Shown one piece after another: positions 46,895 through 54,919 of a stretch of 64,000 bases of DNA (position 1 is its first letter; each line of letters begins with the position of its first letter). A program made the position numbers and the translations under genes. This stretch comes from Rubrivivax rivuli (GTDB taxonomy: Bacteria > Pseudomonadota > Gammaproteobacteria > Burkholderiales > Burkholderiaceae_C): positions 434,001-498,000 of the forward strand of contig NZ_SACR01000004.1 in NCBI RefSeq assembly GCF_004016505.1. Reading direction: 5' to 3'. A model generated the notes under the pieces. It saw nothing but the letters and a program-made list of their open reading frames with translations, had not been told where the DNA came from and ran no database searches.

Positions 46895-47311
46895 GTGGAG
46901 CTTGTTCTCGAACGCCTGCAGCTGCTGCCCGACACCACGATCGGCAGCCTTACCGTCAACGGCGCGTGGCAGTGCTGGACGCTCGAAGACGTGGTGCGCG
47001 CGCCAGGCGTGAAGGTCTACGCCCACACCGCCATCCCCGCCGGCCGGTACCGGGTGCAGATCACGATGAGCCCCCGGTTCAAGCGCCGCATGCCGCTGCT
47101 GCTGGACGTGCCGGGGTTCTCGGGCATCCGCATTCACCCGGGCAACACCCACGAAGACACCGAGGGCTGCATCCTCGTCGGGCAGCAGCGCTTGGAGCGC
47201 AGCTTGTTGCAGAGCCGCGCGGCTTACGAGAACCTGATGATCGTCCTCGAAGGCGCCGAGCGCGCCAAGGATGACGTGTTCATCACGGTGCAGGACTACG
47301 ACCCGTCGTAA
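46895..47311 (+). CDS. DUF5675 family phage protein, candidate cell-wall enzyme
   Basis: A 138-residue protein of the DUF5675 family, common in phages and of unknown function. Landmarks are CWTLEDVVRAPGVKVY, TAIPAGRYRVQITMSPRF, MPLLLDVPGFSGIRIHPGNT and EDTEGCILVG. The arrangement of His81, His86 and Cys92 recalls the H...GC centre of L,D-transpeptidases. It occupies the slot between holin-like genes and the spanins where an endolysin is expected, and no other endolysin is present. GTG at 46895 is preferred because AGGAG is nine bases upstream; GTG at 46889 would be too close. Confidence 0.7.
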   Translation: MELVLERLQLLPDTTIGSLTVNGAWQCWTLEDVVRAPGVKVYAHTAIPAGRYRVQITMSPRFKRRMPLLLDVPGFSGIRIHPGNTHEDTEGCILVGQQRLERSLLQSRAAYENLMIVLEGAERAKDDVFITVQDYDPS

Positions 47312-47377
47312 TTTTCTTTTCCGGTTTTCCCGACTCGCTGCGATTGAGTCGATGTCACCCACACTGAAAGGTTCGCC

Positions 47378-47605
47378 ATGAGCGTTCGCGCCAAGTTCAA
47401 AGTCAACAACGTCACCACCTACCCCGACGGTGCCGCCCGCATCGACATGGCTCCGGTCTACGACAGCAATCCCGAGTCCGAGAACGCCAAGTTCTTCAAC
47501 GCGACGCCCTGGGGCCAGGTGACGCTCGGCACCGTCAACAAAGCGGCCGCCGAGCAGTTCAAGCTGGGCGGCGAGTTCTACGTCGACTTCACGCCGGCCG
47601 CGTGA
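47378..47605 (+). CDS. small conserved phage protein
   Basis: A 75-residue soluble protein: VRAKFKVNNVTTYPDGAARI, NAKFFNATPWGQVTLGTVN and GGEFYVDFTPAA. I recall similar proteins in phages of proteobacteria, without a known role. ATG at 47378 has AAAGG upstream. Its stop overlaps the Rz start (GTGA). A hairpin (CGACTC/GAGTCG, 47331-47351) lies upstream. Confidence 0.65.
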   Translation: MSVRAKFKVNNVTTYPDGAARIDMAPVYDSNPESENAKFFNATPWGQVTLGTVNKAAAEQFKLGGEFYVDFTPAA

Positions 47606-48165
47606 CCGCCTGGCTGCGCCTCGTGCCCTCCTGGGCCTGGGTGGCGCTCCTGGCGCTGCCTGCGGCCCTCTGGTGGGGCGCTGAGCGCTACGCCGCCGGC
47701 GACCGCAGCGGTGCGGCCCGGGTGCAGGTGGTGCTTGAGCGCGAGCGGGGCGAATGGGCCAACGAGCGCGCCGCGGCGGCCGAGGTGTCGCGCCTGGCGG
47801 CCCGGGCGGTCCAGATCGAAGAACAGAGGCGTCGCAAGGCGCTGCAGGAGGCCCTCGATGACGCCGAACGTGTCGCCCAGCAGGAACGCGCTGATCGTGT
47901 GGTCGCTGACGCTGTGGCTGGCCGGCTGCACGACCGCATCGCCGCGCTTGTCACCGCCGCCCGTTTCGCCGCCCGAAATTCCGGCGCTACCCTTGGCGGC
48001 CCGGCAGCCGAAGACGCCCCCGGAATGCTTGCCGACGTGCTCGGTCAGTGTATCGCGCGAGCTCGACTCCTGGCTGACGTCGCCGACGCCCGCGGCCGCG
48101 CCGGCGCCCTCTGCGAGCGCGCCCACGACGCGCTGACGGTTGACGGAGCCGCGCCGGCGCAGTAG
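47602..48165 (+). CDS. Rz-like inner-membrane spanin
   Basis: A 187-residue protein with one N-terminal helix (WAWVALLALPAALWWGAE) and a long coiled-coil periplasmic part (VVLERERGEWANERAAAA through QEERADRVV-type repeats), the architecture of Rz inner-membrane spanins that fuse inner and outer membranes at lysis. GTG at 47602 overlaps the preceding stop. Its partner Rz1 is nested inside it in another frame. Confidence 0.8.
   Translation: MTAWLRLVPSWAWVALLALPAALWWGAERYAAGDRSGAARVQVVLERERGEWANERAAAAEVSRLAARAVQIEEQRRRKALQEALDDAERVAQQERADRVVADAVAGRLHDRIAALVTAARFAARNSGATLGGPAAEDAPGMLADVLGQCIARARLLADVADARGRAGALCERAHDALTVDGAAPAQ
47858..48136 (+). CDS. Rz1-like outer-membrane spanin lipoprotein, nested in Rz
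   Basis: A 92-residue proline-rich lipoprotein read in a different frame wholly inside the Rz gene. Signal MTPNVSPSRNALIVWSLTLW ends in lipobox LAGC, then TTASPRLSPPPVSPPEIP. ATG at 47858 is preceded by a perfect AGGAGG with a six-base spacer, which is strong support for translation. Rz1 proteins are short, proline-rich lipoproteins of this kind and often nested. Confidence 0.8.
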   Translation: MTPNVSPSRNALIVWSLTLWLAGCTTASPRLSPPPVSPPEIPALPLAARQPKTPPECLPTCSVSVSRELDSWLTSPTPAAAPAPSASAPTTR

Positions 48166-48174
48166 CGTCGCGCC

Positions 48175-48558
48175 GTGAAGATCCTCCCCGTTGTTCTGGC
48201 CCTGGCGGCCTGCAGCGCCCACGCGCAGTTCAAGTGCACCGGCAAGGACGGGGCGGTTTCGTTTCAGGACGCGCCTTGCGCTGGCCAGGAGCGGGCCGAG
48301 AAGCTCGCGCTGCCTGCCGCGGCGCCCACCCCCGCCAGGCCGCCCCACATCCTGCGCGCGATCGCTGAGAAGAAGATCGTGCCGGGCATGACCCGCGCGG
48401 AGTTGGATCGGATGATCGGCGGGCCGCCGGACCGGTTCACGCGCTCGATGTCGGCCGAAGTGGTGCGGCACCAGCTGGTCTACGCCTCAAGCCGCCGCAC
48501 GCTGTACGTCTACACCGAGGACGGCGTCGTGGTGAGTACACAAGAGGTCGAGCGCTGA
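48175..48558 (+). CDS. exported DUF4124-type protein, phage moron candidate
   Basis: A 127-residue exported protein. A signal peptide (ILPVVLALAACSAHA) is followed by QFKCTGKDGAVSFQDAPC, the DUF4124 motif with two cysteines, and a C-terminal region (VPGMTRAELDRMIGGPPDR) resembling the BamE/SmpA fold. GTG at 48175 starts 9 bp after Rz. It is the last phage gene before attR and is not a typical lysis protein, so it may be a host-altering cargo gene. Confidence 0.6.
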   Translation: MKILPVVLALAACSAHAQFKCTGKDGAVSFQDAPCAGQERAEKLALPAAAPTPARPPHILRAIAEKKIVPGMTRAELDRMIGGPPDRFTRSMSAEVVRHQLVYASSRRTLYVYTEDGVVVSTQEVER

Positions 48559-48720
48559 AGGTGTGAGGGCGGCGCTGCCGGCCACTCCGAGTAACCCCCT
48601 GCGCGTTGGGCATCGCGTTCGCGGCGCTCCGCCTACTGCTGGCACCCTCACCACGTCAAGATAGCACGCCTGCTGCGGCCTTGCTGGGCGGAGTCCGTTT
48701 CGTTCTATCGAAACAGCTTC

Positions 48721-48742
48721 GGGGAAGATATGGGGGAAGAAT
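48721..48742. repeat. right GGGGAAGA pair, candidate integrase arm sites
   Basis: GGGGAAGA-TATG-GGGGAAGAAT, matching the left pair at 39647-39667 except for the spacer (TATG against CCC). Same orientation, 80 bp inside attR. Confidence 0.55.
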
Positions 48743-48755
48743 TTGTTGTACGCCG

Positions 48756-48817
48756 GGGGACCGTAGGGGGTCGCTCATAGTGCGCGGGGACTGTAGGGGA
48801 CTCTAGGGACTCCCCTA
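48756..48817. repeat. tandem 10-bp GGGGACYSTA repeats
   Basis: GGGGACCGTA at 48756, then GGGGACTGTA at 48786 and GGGGACTCTA at 48796 in tandem, followed by GGGACTCCCC (48806-48815). The 10-bp step is one helical turn. An AGGGGA/TCCCCT inverted pair also forms here. Possible excisionase or integrase binding sites. Confidence 0.5.
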
Positions 48818-48821
48818 AATT

Positions 48822-48852
48822 TGGGTTCGAGTCCCATCAGCCACCCCACCGC
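48822..48852. repeat. attR, right copy of the 31-bp repeat
   Basis: Identical to 39582-39612. It contains only the T arm and acceptor end of tRNA-His, so it is not a second tRNA gene. Confidence 0.93.
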
Positions 48853-48858
48853 ACACAC

Positions 48859-48890
48859 ATGAAAACAGGGCCCTCGGGCCCTGTTTTCAT
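48859..48890. terminator. strong bidirectional terminator, originally of tRNA-His
   Basis: Perfect 15-bp arms ATGAAAACAGGGCCC and GGGCCCTGTTTTCAT with a TC loop; the T-run in the stem serves either direction. It lies 6 bp after attR, so before integration it was the terminator just downstream of tRNA-His. It also ends the rpiB-like gene on the minus strand. Confidence 0.85.
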
Positions 48891-48923
48891 TCCGGGCCCC
48901 GGCACGCGAGGGCCTCTCGGGGA

Positions 48924-49565
48924 TCAGGCCCCGATCACGCCGCGCAGGTAGCTGCCGATGGCGTCGTCCTGGCAGTTCGGGAAGAAGAGTTCCTGGAACT
49001 TCTCGCCGGCGGTGGCGGCCTTCAGCAGTTCAGGATCCACGGCTTTCAGCGTGCTCAGCATGTCCTTGCACGAGGCCGCCTTCAGGCCCTTCAGGATGCC
49101 GCGGTTCTTGGCCATGATGGCCGCGCGCTCCTTCGGGTAGCCCACGCCGCGCTCCACCTCGAAGAGCTTGCGGTAGCAGTCCTGCAGGTTGAGTTCGGCG
49201 GCCCAGCCGAAGCCCTTGGCGTAGGGCATCGAGAGGCAGTTGCCGTCGTTGATCTGGCCGAAGAGGAAGGCGTCGGTGGGGTCGATGACGAGGCCGCAGA
49301 ACACGCCGGGCATGCTGTTGCAGGCCAGCATCGAGCCCATGCCCGTGCCGCAGCCGGTGACGACGAAGTCGGCGGCCTTGCTGTTCAGCAGGATGCCGGC
49401 CAGCAGGCCGTTCATCACGTAGGTGAGCGAGGCCTTGTCCTCCGGCGTGTACATGCCGTAGTGGTGCACGGTGTGGCCCAGGGGCTCGACGACCGACTTC
49501 AGCGCGCTGTGCACGATGTCTGACTTGGCGGCCTGGCTGTTTTCGATGATGAGGGCGATCTTCAT
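48924..49565 (-). CDS. RpiB/LacA/LacB-family sugar-phosphate isomerase
   Basis: A 213-residue member of the RpiB/LacAB family. The N-terminal MKIALIIENSQAAKSDIV, the catalytic cysteine in TGCGTGMGSMLACN and GLVIDPTDAFLFGQINDGN are the family core. It is about 60 residues longer than ordinary RpiB (near 150) because of a helical C-terminal extension with ILKGLKAAS and KFQELFFPNC. It could isomerise a pentose or hexose phosphate other than ribose 5-phosphate, since rpiA is also present in this window. ATG at 49565; it follows the aot operon after a 263-bp gap. Confidence 0.8.
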   Translation of the reverse strand: MKIALIIENSQAAKSDIVHSALKSVVEPLGHTVHHYGMYTPEDKASLTYVMNGLLAGILLNSKAADFVVTGCGTGMGSMLACNSMPGVFCGLVIDPTDAFLFGQINDGNCLSMPYAKGFGWAAELNLQDCYRKLFEVERGVGYPKERAAIMAKNRGILKGLKAASCKDMLSTLKAVDPELLKAATAGEKFQELFFPNCQDDAIGSYLRGVIGA

Positions 49566-49748
49566 GGGGCGGGCTTTCTGGGTGCGCGTCGGCAGACGCG
49601 GAGGCAGGGTGGATGGGCGGATGGACCAGCCACCCGCAGCATGGGCTGCCGCAGCCCGGGCCAGAGGGCCCCGGCGCCAGCCGTCATGCCAGGTGCAAGC
49701 CCGGGAGCCGGGCGAGACTGCGTGGTCGTGGAGTGCAACCTGGCCAAC

Positions 49749-49770
49749 CACCTCGGCGCGCGCCGAGGTG
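49749..49770. promoter_or_regulatory. perfect 22-bp palindrome
   Basis: CACCTCGGCGCGCGCCGAGGTG reads the same on both strands, and lies 59 bp past the aotP stop and about 184 bp before the rpiB-like ATG. No T-run follows in the minus direction, so it may be an operator or a weak terminator. Confidence 0.45.
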
Positions 49771-49828
49771 CTGCGCTGGAGCGGATTGTGCCCCGGCCGA
49801 CGGTATGGCCGGCCACGGTTGCGCGCAG

Positions 49829-50614
<786 letters not shown>

Positions 50615-50617
50615 GGT

Positions 50618-51739
50618 TCAGGCGCTCAGCAGCTTGCCGGTGCGTGCCAGGCTGCGCCCGGCCACCTTGCCCAGGCGCTGGCCGGCGGCAGCCCAGCGCG
50701 TGGCGATGCGGGCGTACAGCAGGCCGGCCGATTGCGTGCGCAGCACGGTGCGGCGGCCGGTGGAGGGGCACACCAGCGTGGCCACGGCTTCGCCTGCGGC
50801 CAGGGCCTGGCCGGGCTCGGCCTCGAAGACCACGATGCCGGCGTGCGGCGCCTGGATGGGCTCCGAACCCGACAGCGGCGTGGCCTCGCACAGCGCCGCC
50901 GGCGGCACCGGCAGTGGGCCGGCGATGAAACCGCGGCGGTGCAGGAAGTTCAACAGCGCATCGGCATCGGCCCCGGCCTGCGCGAGGTTCACGTCGGCCT
51001 CGCCGCGCAGTTCCACCGTGGCGGCAAAGCAGGCCGCCGGCAGCGGGTGCTCGGGCAGGCGCTGCTGCAGTTGCACCCAGGGGCGGCTGCAGGCTTCGTC
51101 GAAGGGGCCGTCGCCACTGTCCAATGCCAGCAGCACGGCGCGGGCGCCCAGCCAGGCGCCCAGCTCTTCGGCCAGGGGTTGGTGAGGGGTCAATGCATAG
51201 AGGTGCACCACGGCTTCTGAATCGCAATGCAGGTCGAGCACCACGTCGCAATCGATGGCGTTGAGCAGCAGGCGTCTCTTGAGGTGCTCGGTCATCGTCT
51301 GGGCGCGAAGGATCTCGGCCTCGGCCGCAGCGCGCAGCGCCTCGCGCAGCGTGGCCACGTTGGCACCCGCATCGGCGCCCAGCGGCGTCTGCAGGCGCGC
51401 GTGTGCGGCCTCGGCCAGATCGGGGTAGCCGCGGTTGAAGTTCAGGCCGTCGCGCAGGTCGAAGCGGCCCTCGTGGCGGCCCAGCAGGCGCTGCGCCAGG
51501 CCCAGCGGGTTGGCCACGGGCACGAGCCGCACTTCGCCGAGCAGGCGGCCATCGGCCTCCAGTTGCGCCAGGCGCTCGCGCAGGCATTGCGCCACCAGCA
51601 GCGCGGGCACTTCATCGGCATGCAGGGCGGCGTGGATGGCGGCCTTGGGGCCGCGGTCGCGCGGGCCGAAGTGCAGCACGGTGAGTTCGGCGCGCAGCCC
51701 CGGGGTGGCGCCTTCGAGGTGGTGGGTTTCTGTGTGCAT
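50618..51739 (-). CDS. aotO: AotO-like succinylglutamate desuccinylase/aspartoacylase family protein
   Basis: A 373-residue zinc carboxypeptidase-fold protein (AstE/AspA group). Likely zinc ligands are in AALHADEVPALL (His, Glu) and VVLDLHCDSEAV (His). A C-terminal domain from about residue 300 (PHAGIVVFEAEPGQALAAGE) resembles a lipoyl-like barrel. It lies between aotM and aotP, the position of the uncharacterised aotO in the aot operon of P. aeruginosa. It might deacylate a transported arginine derivative such as succinylated amino acid; that is inference. ATG at 51739 is 4 bp after the aotM stop. Confidence 0.82.
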   Translation of the reverse strand: MHTETHHLEGATPGLRAELTVLHFGPRDRGPKAAIHAALHADEVPALLVAQCLRERLAQLEADGRLLGEVRLVPVANPLGLAQRLLGRHEGRFDLRDGLNFNRGYPDLAEAAHARLQTPLGADAGANVATLREALRAAAEAEILRAQTMTEHLKRRLLLNAIDCDVVLDLHCDSEAVVHLYALTPHQPLAEELGAWLGARAVLLALDSGDGPFDEACSRPWVQLQQRLPEHPLPAACFAATVELRGEADVNLAQAGADADALLNFLHRRGFIAGPLPVPPAALCEATPLSGSEPIQAPHAGIVVFEAEPGQALAAGEAVATLVCPSTGRRTVLRTQSAGLLYARIATRWAAAGQRLGKVAGRSLARTGKLLSA

Positions 51740-51743
51740 GGGG

Positions 51744-52484
51744 TCAGGGCGTGGCCACGGGGGCCAGGCGGGGGGCCGGGGACGGGTTGCCGGTGCGCTG
51801 TGGGCGCAGGTGGCGAAGGAAGCGGTGTTCCAGCGCGCGGAAGCTGCCGACCATCGCAAAGGTCAGCACGAAGTAGACGAGCGCTGCGGTGCCGAAGGCT
51901 TCCACCGGCAGCAGGTGGTTGGCGTAGACGTCGCGGGCCACGCGCGTCACGTCCACCAGCGTCACGGTGTTGGCGATGGACGTGGCGTGCATCAGGCTCA
52001 CCACCTCGTTGCCGTACTGCGGCAGCGCGCGGCGCAAGGCACTGGGCAGCAGGATGCGGCGGTAGAGACGCCAGCCGCGCAGCCCGTAGGCGCGTGCCGC
52101 CTCCAGCTCGCCCGCAGGCGTGGCCTTCAGCGCGCCGGCGATGATCTCGGTGGTGTAGGCCGTGGTGTTGATGGAGAAGGCCAGCCAGGCGCAGAACCAG
52201 GCCTCGCGCAACATCGGCCAGGCGAAGCTCTCGCGCACGGCCTCGAACTGCGCCAGGCCGTAGTAGACGATGAACACCTGCACCAGCAGCGGCGTGCCGC
52301 GGATGACGTAGGTGAAGGTCCACACCGGCACGCTGAGCCAGCGCCGGGCCGACACGCGCGCGATGGCCAGCGGCACCGAGAGCACGAAGCCCGTGGCCAG
52401 GCACAGGCCCAGCAGCTGCAGCGACATCAGCAGCCCTTGCCCGAAGTCGGGCAGGCTCTGGCGGATCACGTCCCAATCGATCAT
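51744..52484 (-). CDS. aotM: arginine/ornithine ABC transporter permease
   Basis: A 246-residue inner-membrane permease, HisM-like. Helices begin QGLLMSLQLLGLCLATGF; the YVIRGTPLLVQVF segment and the ATPase-contact loop EAARAYGLRGWRLYRRILLP are typical. ATG at 52484 overlaps the aotQ stop (ATGA). Pairs with AotQ to form the channel. Confidence 0.9.
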   Translation of the reverse strand: MIDWDVIRQSLPDFGQGLLMSLQLLGLCLATGFVLSVPLAIARVSARRWLSVPVWTFTYVIRGTPLLVQVFIVYYGLAQFEAVRESFAWPMLREAWFCAWLAFSINTTAYTTEIIAGALKATPAGELEAARAYGLRGWRLYRRILLPSALRRALPQYGNEVVSLMHATSIANTVTLVDVTRVARDVYANHLLPVEAFGTAALVYFVLTFAMVGSFRALEHRFLRHLRPQRTGNPSPAPRLAPVATP

Positions 52485-53170
52485 CAGAAGCTCAGTTCGC
52501 GCACGCCGAGGCTGTAGCGCCGGCTCAGCCACGCCAGCGCCGCCAGCGACACCGTGGTGAGCGCCAGGTAGATGCCGGCGATCAGCACGAAGAAGGTGAA
52601 GGGCTCGCGTGTGGCCGAGGCCGCGAGGTTGGCGCGGTGCACCAGGTCGTCCAGCCCGATGATGGAGACCAGGGCCGTGGCCTTGACCATCACCAGCCAG
52701 TTGTTGGTAAAGCCCGGCACCGCGTGGCGCACCATCTGCGGCAGCACGATGCGCCGCCACACCTGCAGCGGGCGCAGGCCGTAGGCCCGCGCCGCCTCGC
52801 TCTGCCCGCGCGGGATGGCGAGGATGGCGCCGCGAAAGGTCTCCGCGAGATAAGCGCCGTAGATGAAGCCCAGCGTCAGCACGCCGGCAGCGTAGGGCGG
52901 CACGTCGATGTAGCCCCACCCTTGCTGCGCAGCCAGTGCGTTCAATGCGATCTGGCCGCCGTAGAAGATCAGCAGCATCAGCACCAGGTCGGGCAGGCCG
53001 CGGATGAGCGTGGTGTAGGCCAGCGCCAGGCCCTGCAGCGCACGCGACGAAGACAGCCGTGCCGCCGCGCCCGCCAGGCCGAAGAGGCAGGCCACGGCCA
53101 GCGAGAGCGCGGCGACCGAGAGCGTGGTGAGCAGCCCGCCGAGCAGGGCGGGGCCGTATCCGTGCAACAT
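52484..53170 (-). CDS. aotQ: arginine/ornithine ABC transporter permease
   Basis: A 228-residue HisQ-like permease. TTLIRGLPDLVLMLLIFYGG is the RGLP/RGTP motif, and SEAARAYGLRPLQVWRRIVLP the ATPase-contact loop. It starts 30 bp after the aotJ stop and overlaps aotM by ATGA. Confidence 0.9.
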   Translation of the reverse strand: MLHGYGPALLGGLLTTLSVAALSLAVACLFGLAGAAARLSSSRALQGLALAYTTLIRGLPDLVLMLLIFYGGQIALNALAAQQGWGYIDVPPYAAGVLTLGFIYGAYLAETFRGAILAIPRGQSEAARAYGLRPLQVWRRIVLPQMVRHAVPGFTNNWLVMVKATALVSIIGLDDLVHRANLAASATREPFTFFVLIAGIYLALTTVSLAALAWLSRRYSLGVRELSF

Positions 53171-53200
53171 GGGTGTCAGCTCAGAAAAAAGCAGCGCAGC

Positions 53201-54016
53201 TCAGGAGCCACCCGAAACGTCGAAGTCGAAGTAGCGTGCGGCCAGCTTCTGGTAGCTGCCGTCGGCCTTCATGGCCTTCAGCGCGGCATTCACTTTCGTG
53301 CGCAGCGTGTCTTCGCCCTTGCGGAAGGCGATGGCCACGCCGCCGCCGCCTTCGTCCAGCCGCACCATGGGGCCGAGTTGCGCGTGGCCCTTGCCCTCGG
53401 GCCGCTTGAGGAAGCTCTCGGCCGACACCACGCTGGAGCCGAAGCCCACGTCGCCGCGGCCCGCCGCGAGTTCGAGGTAGATGTCGGTCTCCTTGTTCAC
53501 CAGCAGCAGCCGGCTTTCGGGGTAGCGCTCGCGCAGGTACTTGGCGCGCGGGCTGTTGCGCAGCACGATGATCGTGCGGCCCTTCAGCGTGGCGGGTGCG
53601 GCGTCCTTGAAGGCGCCGGCCTTGGCGACGAAACGCGAGGGGATGTCGTAGTACGGGTCGGAGAAATCCAGCACCTTGCGGCGCTCGGGGCTGAGCGTCA
53701 TCGACGCCACGATCATGTCGAACTTGCGCGCGGCCAGCGCCGGGATCATGCCGTCCCACTCCTGCTGCACCAGCGTGCAGCGGGCCTGGATGCGCTCGCA
53801 CACCGCCTTGGCGATGTCGATGTCGAAGCCGCTGAGCTGGCCGTCAGGCCCCAGGCGCGAGAAGGGCGGGTAGTTGCCTTCCACGCCCACACGCACCTGC
53901 GCCCAGCCGGGGGCCTGGGCCGCCGCAGGGGCAGGCAGGAGCAGCATGCTCAGCGCCAGGGCGGCGGCGGCAAGGAAAGGGCGGCGTGGGTCGGAGCGCA
54001 TGGCGGGGCTGGGCAT
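53201..54016 (-). CDS. aotJ: periplasmic arginine/ornithine-type binding protein
   Basis: A 271-residue solute-binding protein with a signal peptide ending near APAAAQ (LAAAALALSMLLLPAP). The binding domain shows VRVGVEGNYPPFSRLG, SGFDIDIAKAVCERI, QEWDGMIPALAARKFDM and SMTLSPERRKVLDFSDPYY, typical of cationic or polar amino-acid binding proteins. It opens the aotJQMOP unit. ATG at 54016 or 54001 (five residues shorter) are both possible. A tandem ArgR-type site lies 79-120 bp upstream. Confidence 0.87.
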   Translation of the reverse strand: MPSPAMRSDPRRPFLAAAALALSMLLLPAPAAAQAPGWAQVRVGVEGNYPPFSRLGPDGQLSGFDIDIAKAVCERIQARCTLVQQEWDGMIPALAARKFDMIVASMTLSPERRKVLDFSDPYYDIPSRFVAKAGAFKDAAPATLKGRTIIVLRNSPRAKYLRERYPESRLLLVNKETDIYLELAAGRGDVGFGSSVVSAESFLKRPEGKGHAQLGPMVRLDEGGGGVAIAFRKGEDTLRTKVNAALKAMKADGSYQKLAARYFDFDVSGGS

Positions 54017-54094
54017 GGAGCAAGGGCTGGCCGATGTGGCGAACCGAAGCTTGGCCCAGCCGCCGCAGGCTGGTAAGAGGGTTGGCCGCCCGAT

Positions 54095-54136
54095 GTCGGG
54101 CCCAGGCCATGCGATGTCGCTCTGGTGGCAGAGCGG
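54095..54136 (+). promoter_or_regulatory. candidate ArgR-type tandem operator upstream of aotJ
   Basis: TGTCGG-N8-CA-N5-TGTCGC-N8-CA, with the cores at 54095 and 54116, exactly 21 bp apart. The AraC-family ArgR of Pseudomonas is known to bind tandem TGTCGC-N8-AA half-sites of that period. It lies between the succinyltransferase gene and aotJ. The regulator would be the gene at 56097. Confidence 0.65.
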
Positions 54137-54139
54137 GGC

Positions 54140-54919
54140 TCAGGCGGGTGCGGTGCGGGTGTCGGGCCAGCACTCGAGCACCGGGCCGCCATCGGTGACG
54201 GTGATGTGCTCGCGCGCGCCGAATCCCGCCTGCAGCAGCGCCGCGTGCAAGGGCAGCGCGGTCGCATGCACCTGCCCGAGAGCCGCCTGCGCCGCGGCGG
54301 GCAGCAAGGAGGCGTAGACCAGGTGCCGCGGCATCAGCGCGGCCAGGTGGTGCAGGCCTTCGCTGCCCAGCTGGCGGCGCAGCGTGGCGAGATCCTGGCC
54401 GTGGAAGTGGTGGCCCAGGGCCTGCCACACGGGCGCGTTGCCCTCGGCGTCGCCCAGGCCCGGCAACTCGGCAATGCAGGGGGCCGATGCCTTGACTTCA
54501 GGGGTGCCTTGCCGCGCCAGCATCGCCGCCTGCACCAGCGCCACCCAGGCCGGGCCGGCTTCGGTGGCAGGCAGGGTGGCGGCGCAGCCGAAGCCGCAGA
54601 GCTCGCCGGCGCCGGTGAGGTCGTGCCCCAGCAGCAGCGTGCGCTGGCGCCGGTACAGGCCCAGCTCCGCAGAAGCATGCACCGCCCAGCCCAGGCGAAA
54701 CCAGCCCCGCGGCACCGGCTTGCCGATGTGGCGGCGCAGGCGCAGCGTGGCCACGGGCGGGGCGCCCGCTTGGGCGCTGGCCACCCAGGCGGTTTCGCTT
54801 TCGGCCAGCGGGGGCAGCGGGGCGCCGTGCAGGTCGCGCAGGGCGGCCAGTGCGTCGGCATCGGTGGCGGTGGCGGGCCTGGCGTGCCAGGTGGCGGTGG
54901 CGGATGTGGGCGACGTCAT
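54140..54919 (-). CDS. arginine N-succinyltransferase, small subunit-like paralogue
   Basis: A 259-residue paralogue of AstA/AruF, co-encoded with it. The resemblance is clear in the second half: WQALGHHFHGQDLATLRR, LMPRHLVYASLLPAAAQAA and EHITVTDGGPVLEC parallel AstA WDAVGRRFFDMDYPQ, LLPQAPIYVPLLPEE and NYVDVFDGGPI. The N-terminus (RPATATDADALAALRDLHG) is a GNAT-type fold. P. aeruginosa has two subunits AruF and AruG of about 340 residues; this one is shorter. ATG at 54919 overlaps the AstA stop (ATGA). Confidence 0.75.
   Translation of the reverse strand: MTSPTSATATWHARPATATDADALAALRDLHGAPLPPLAESETAWVASAQAGAPPVATLRLRRHIGKPVPRGWFRLGWAVHASAELGLYRRQRTLLLGHDLTGAGELCGFGCAATLPATEAGPAWVALVQAAMLARQGTPEVKASAPCIAELPGLGDAEGNAPVWQALGHHFHGQDLATLRRQLGSEGLHHLAALMPRHLVYASLLPAAAQAALGQVHATALPLHAALLQAGFGAREHITVTDGGPVLECWPDTRTAPA

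Larger units (their letters stand above)
48559..48821. other. non-coding right end of the prophage
   Basis: 263 bases without a convincing gene. It holds an inverted repeat GTTTCG-N6-CGAAAC at 48697-48714, the GGGGAAGA pair at 48721-48742 and a set of 10-bp G-rich repeats at 48756-48817, then attR. The density of repeats near the end suggests a recombination-protein binding region. Confidence 0.6.

Noticed and set aside
48822-48852. Possible second tRNA-His.
   Set aside because: Only the T arm and acceptor strand are present; it is attR.
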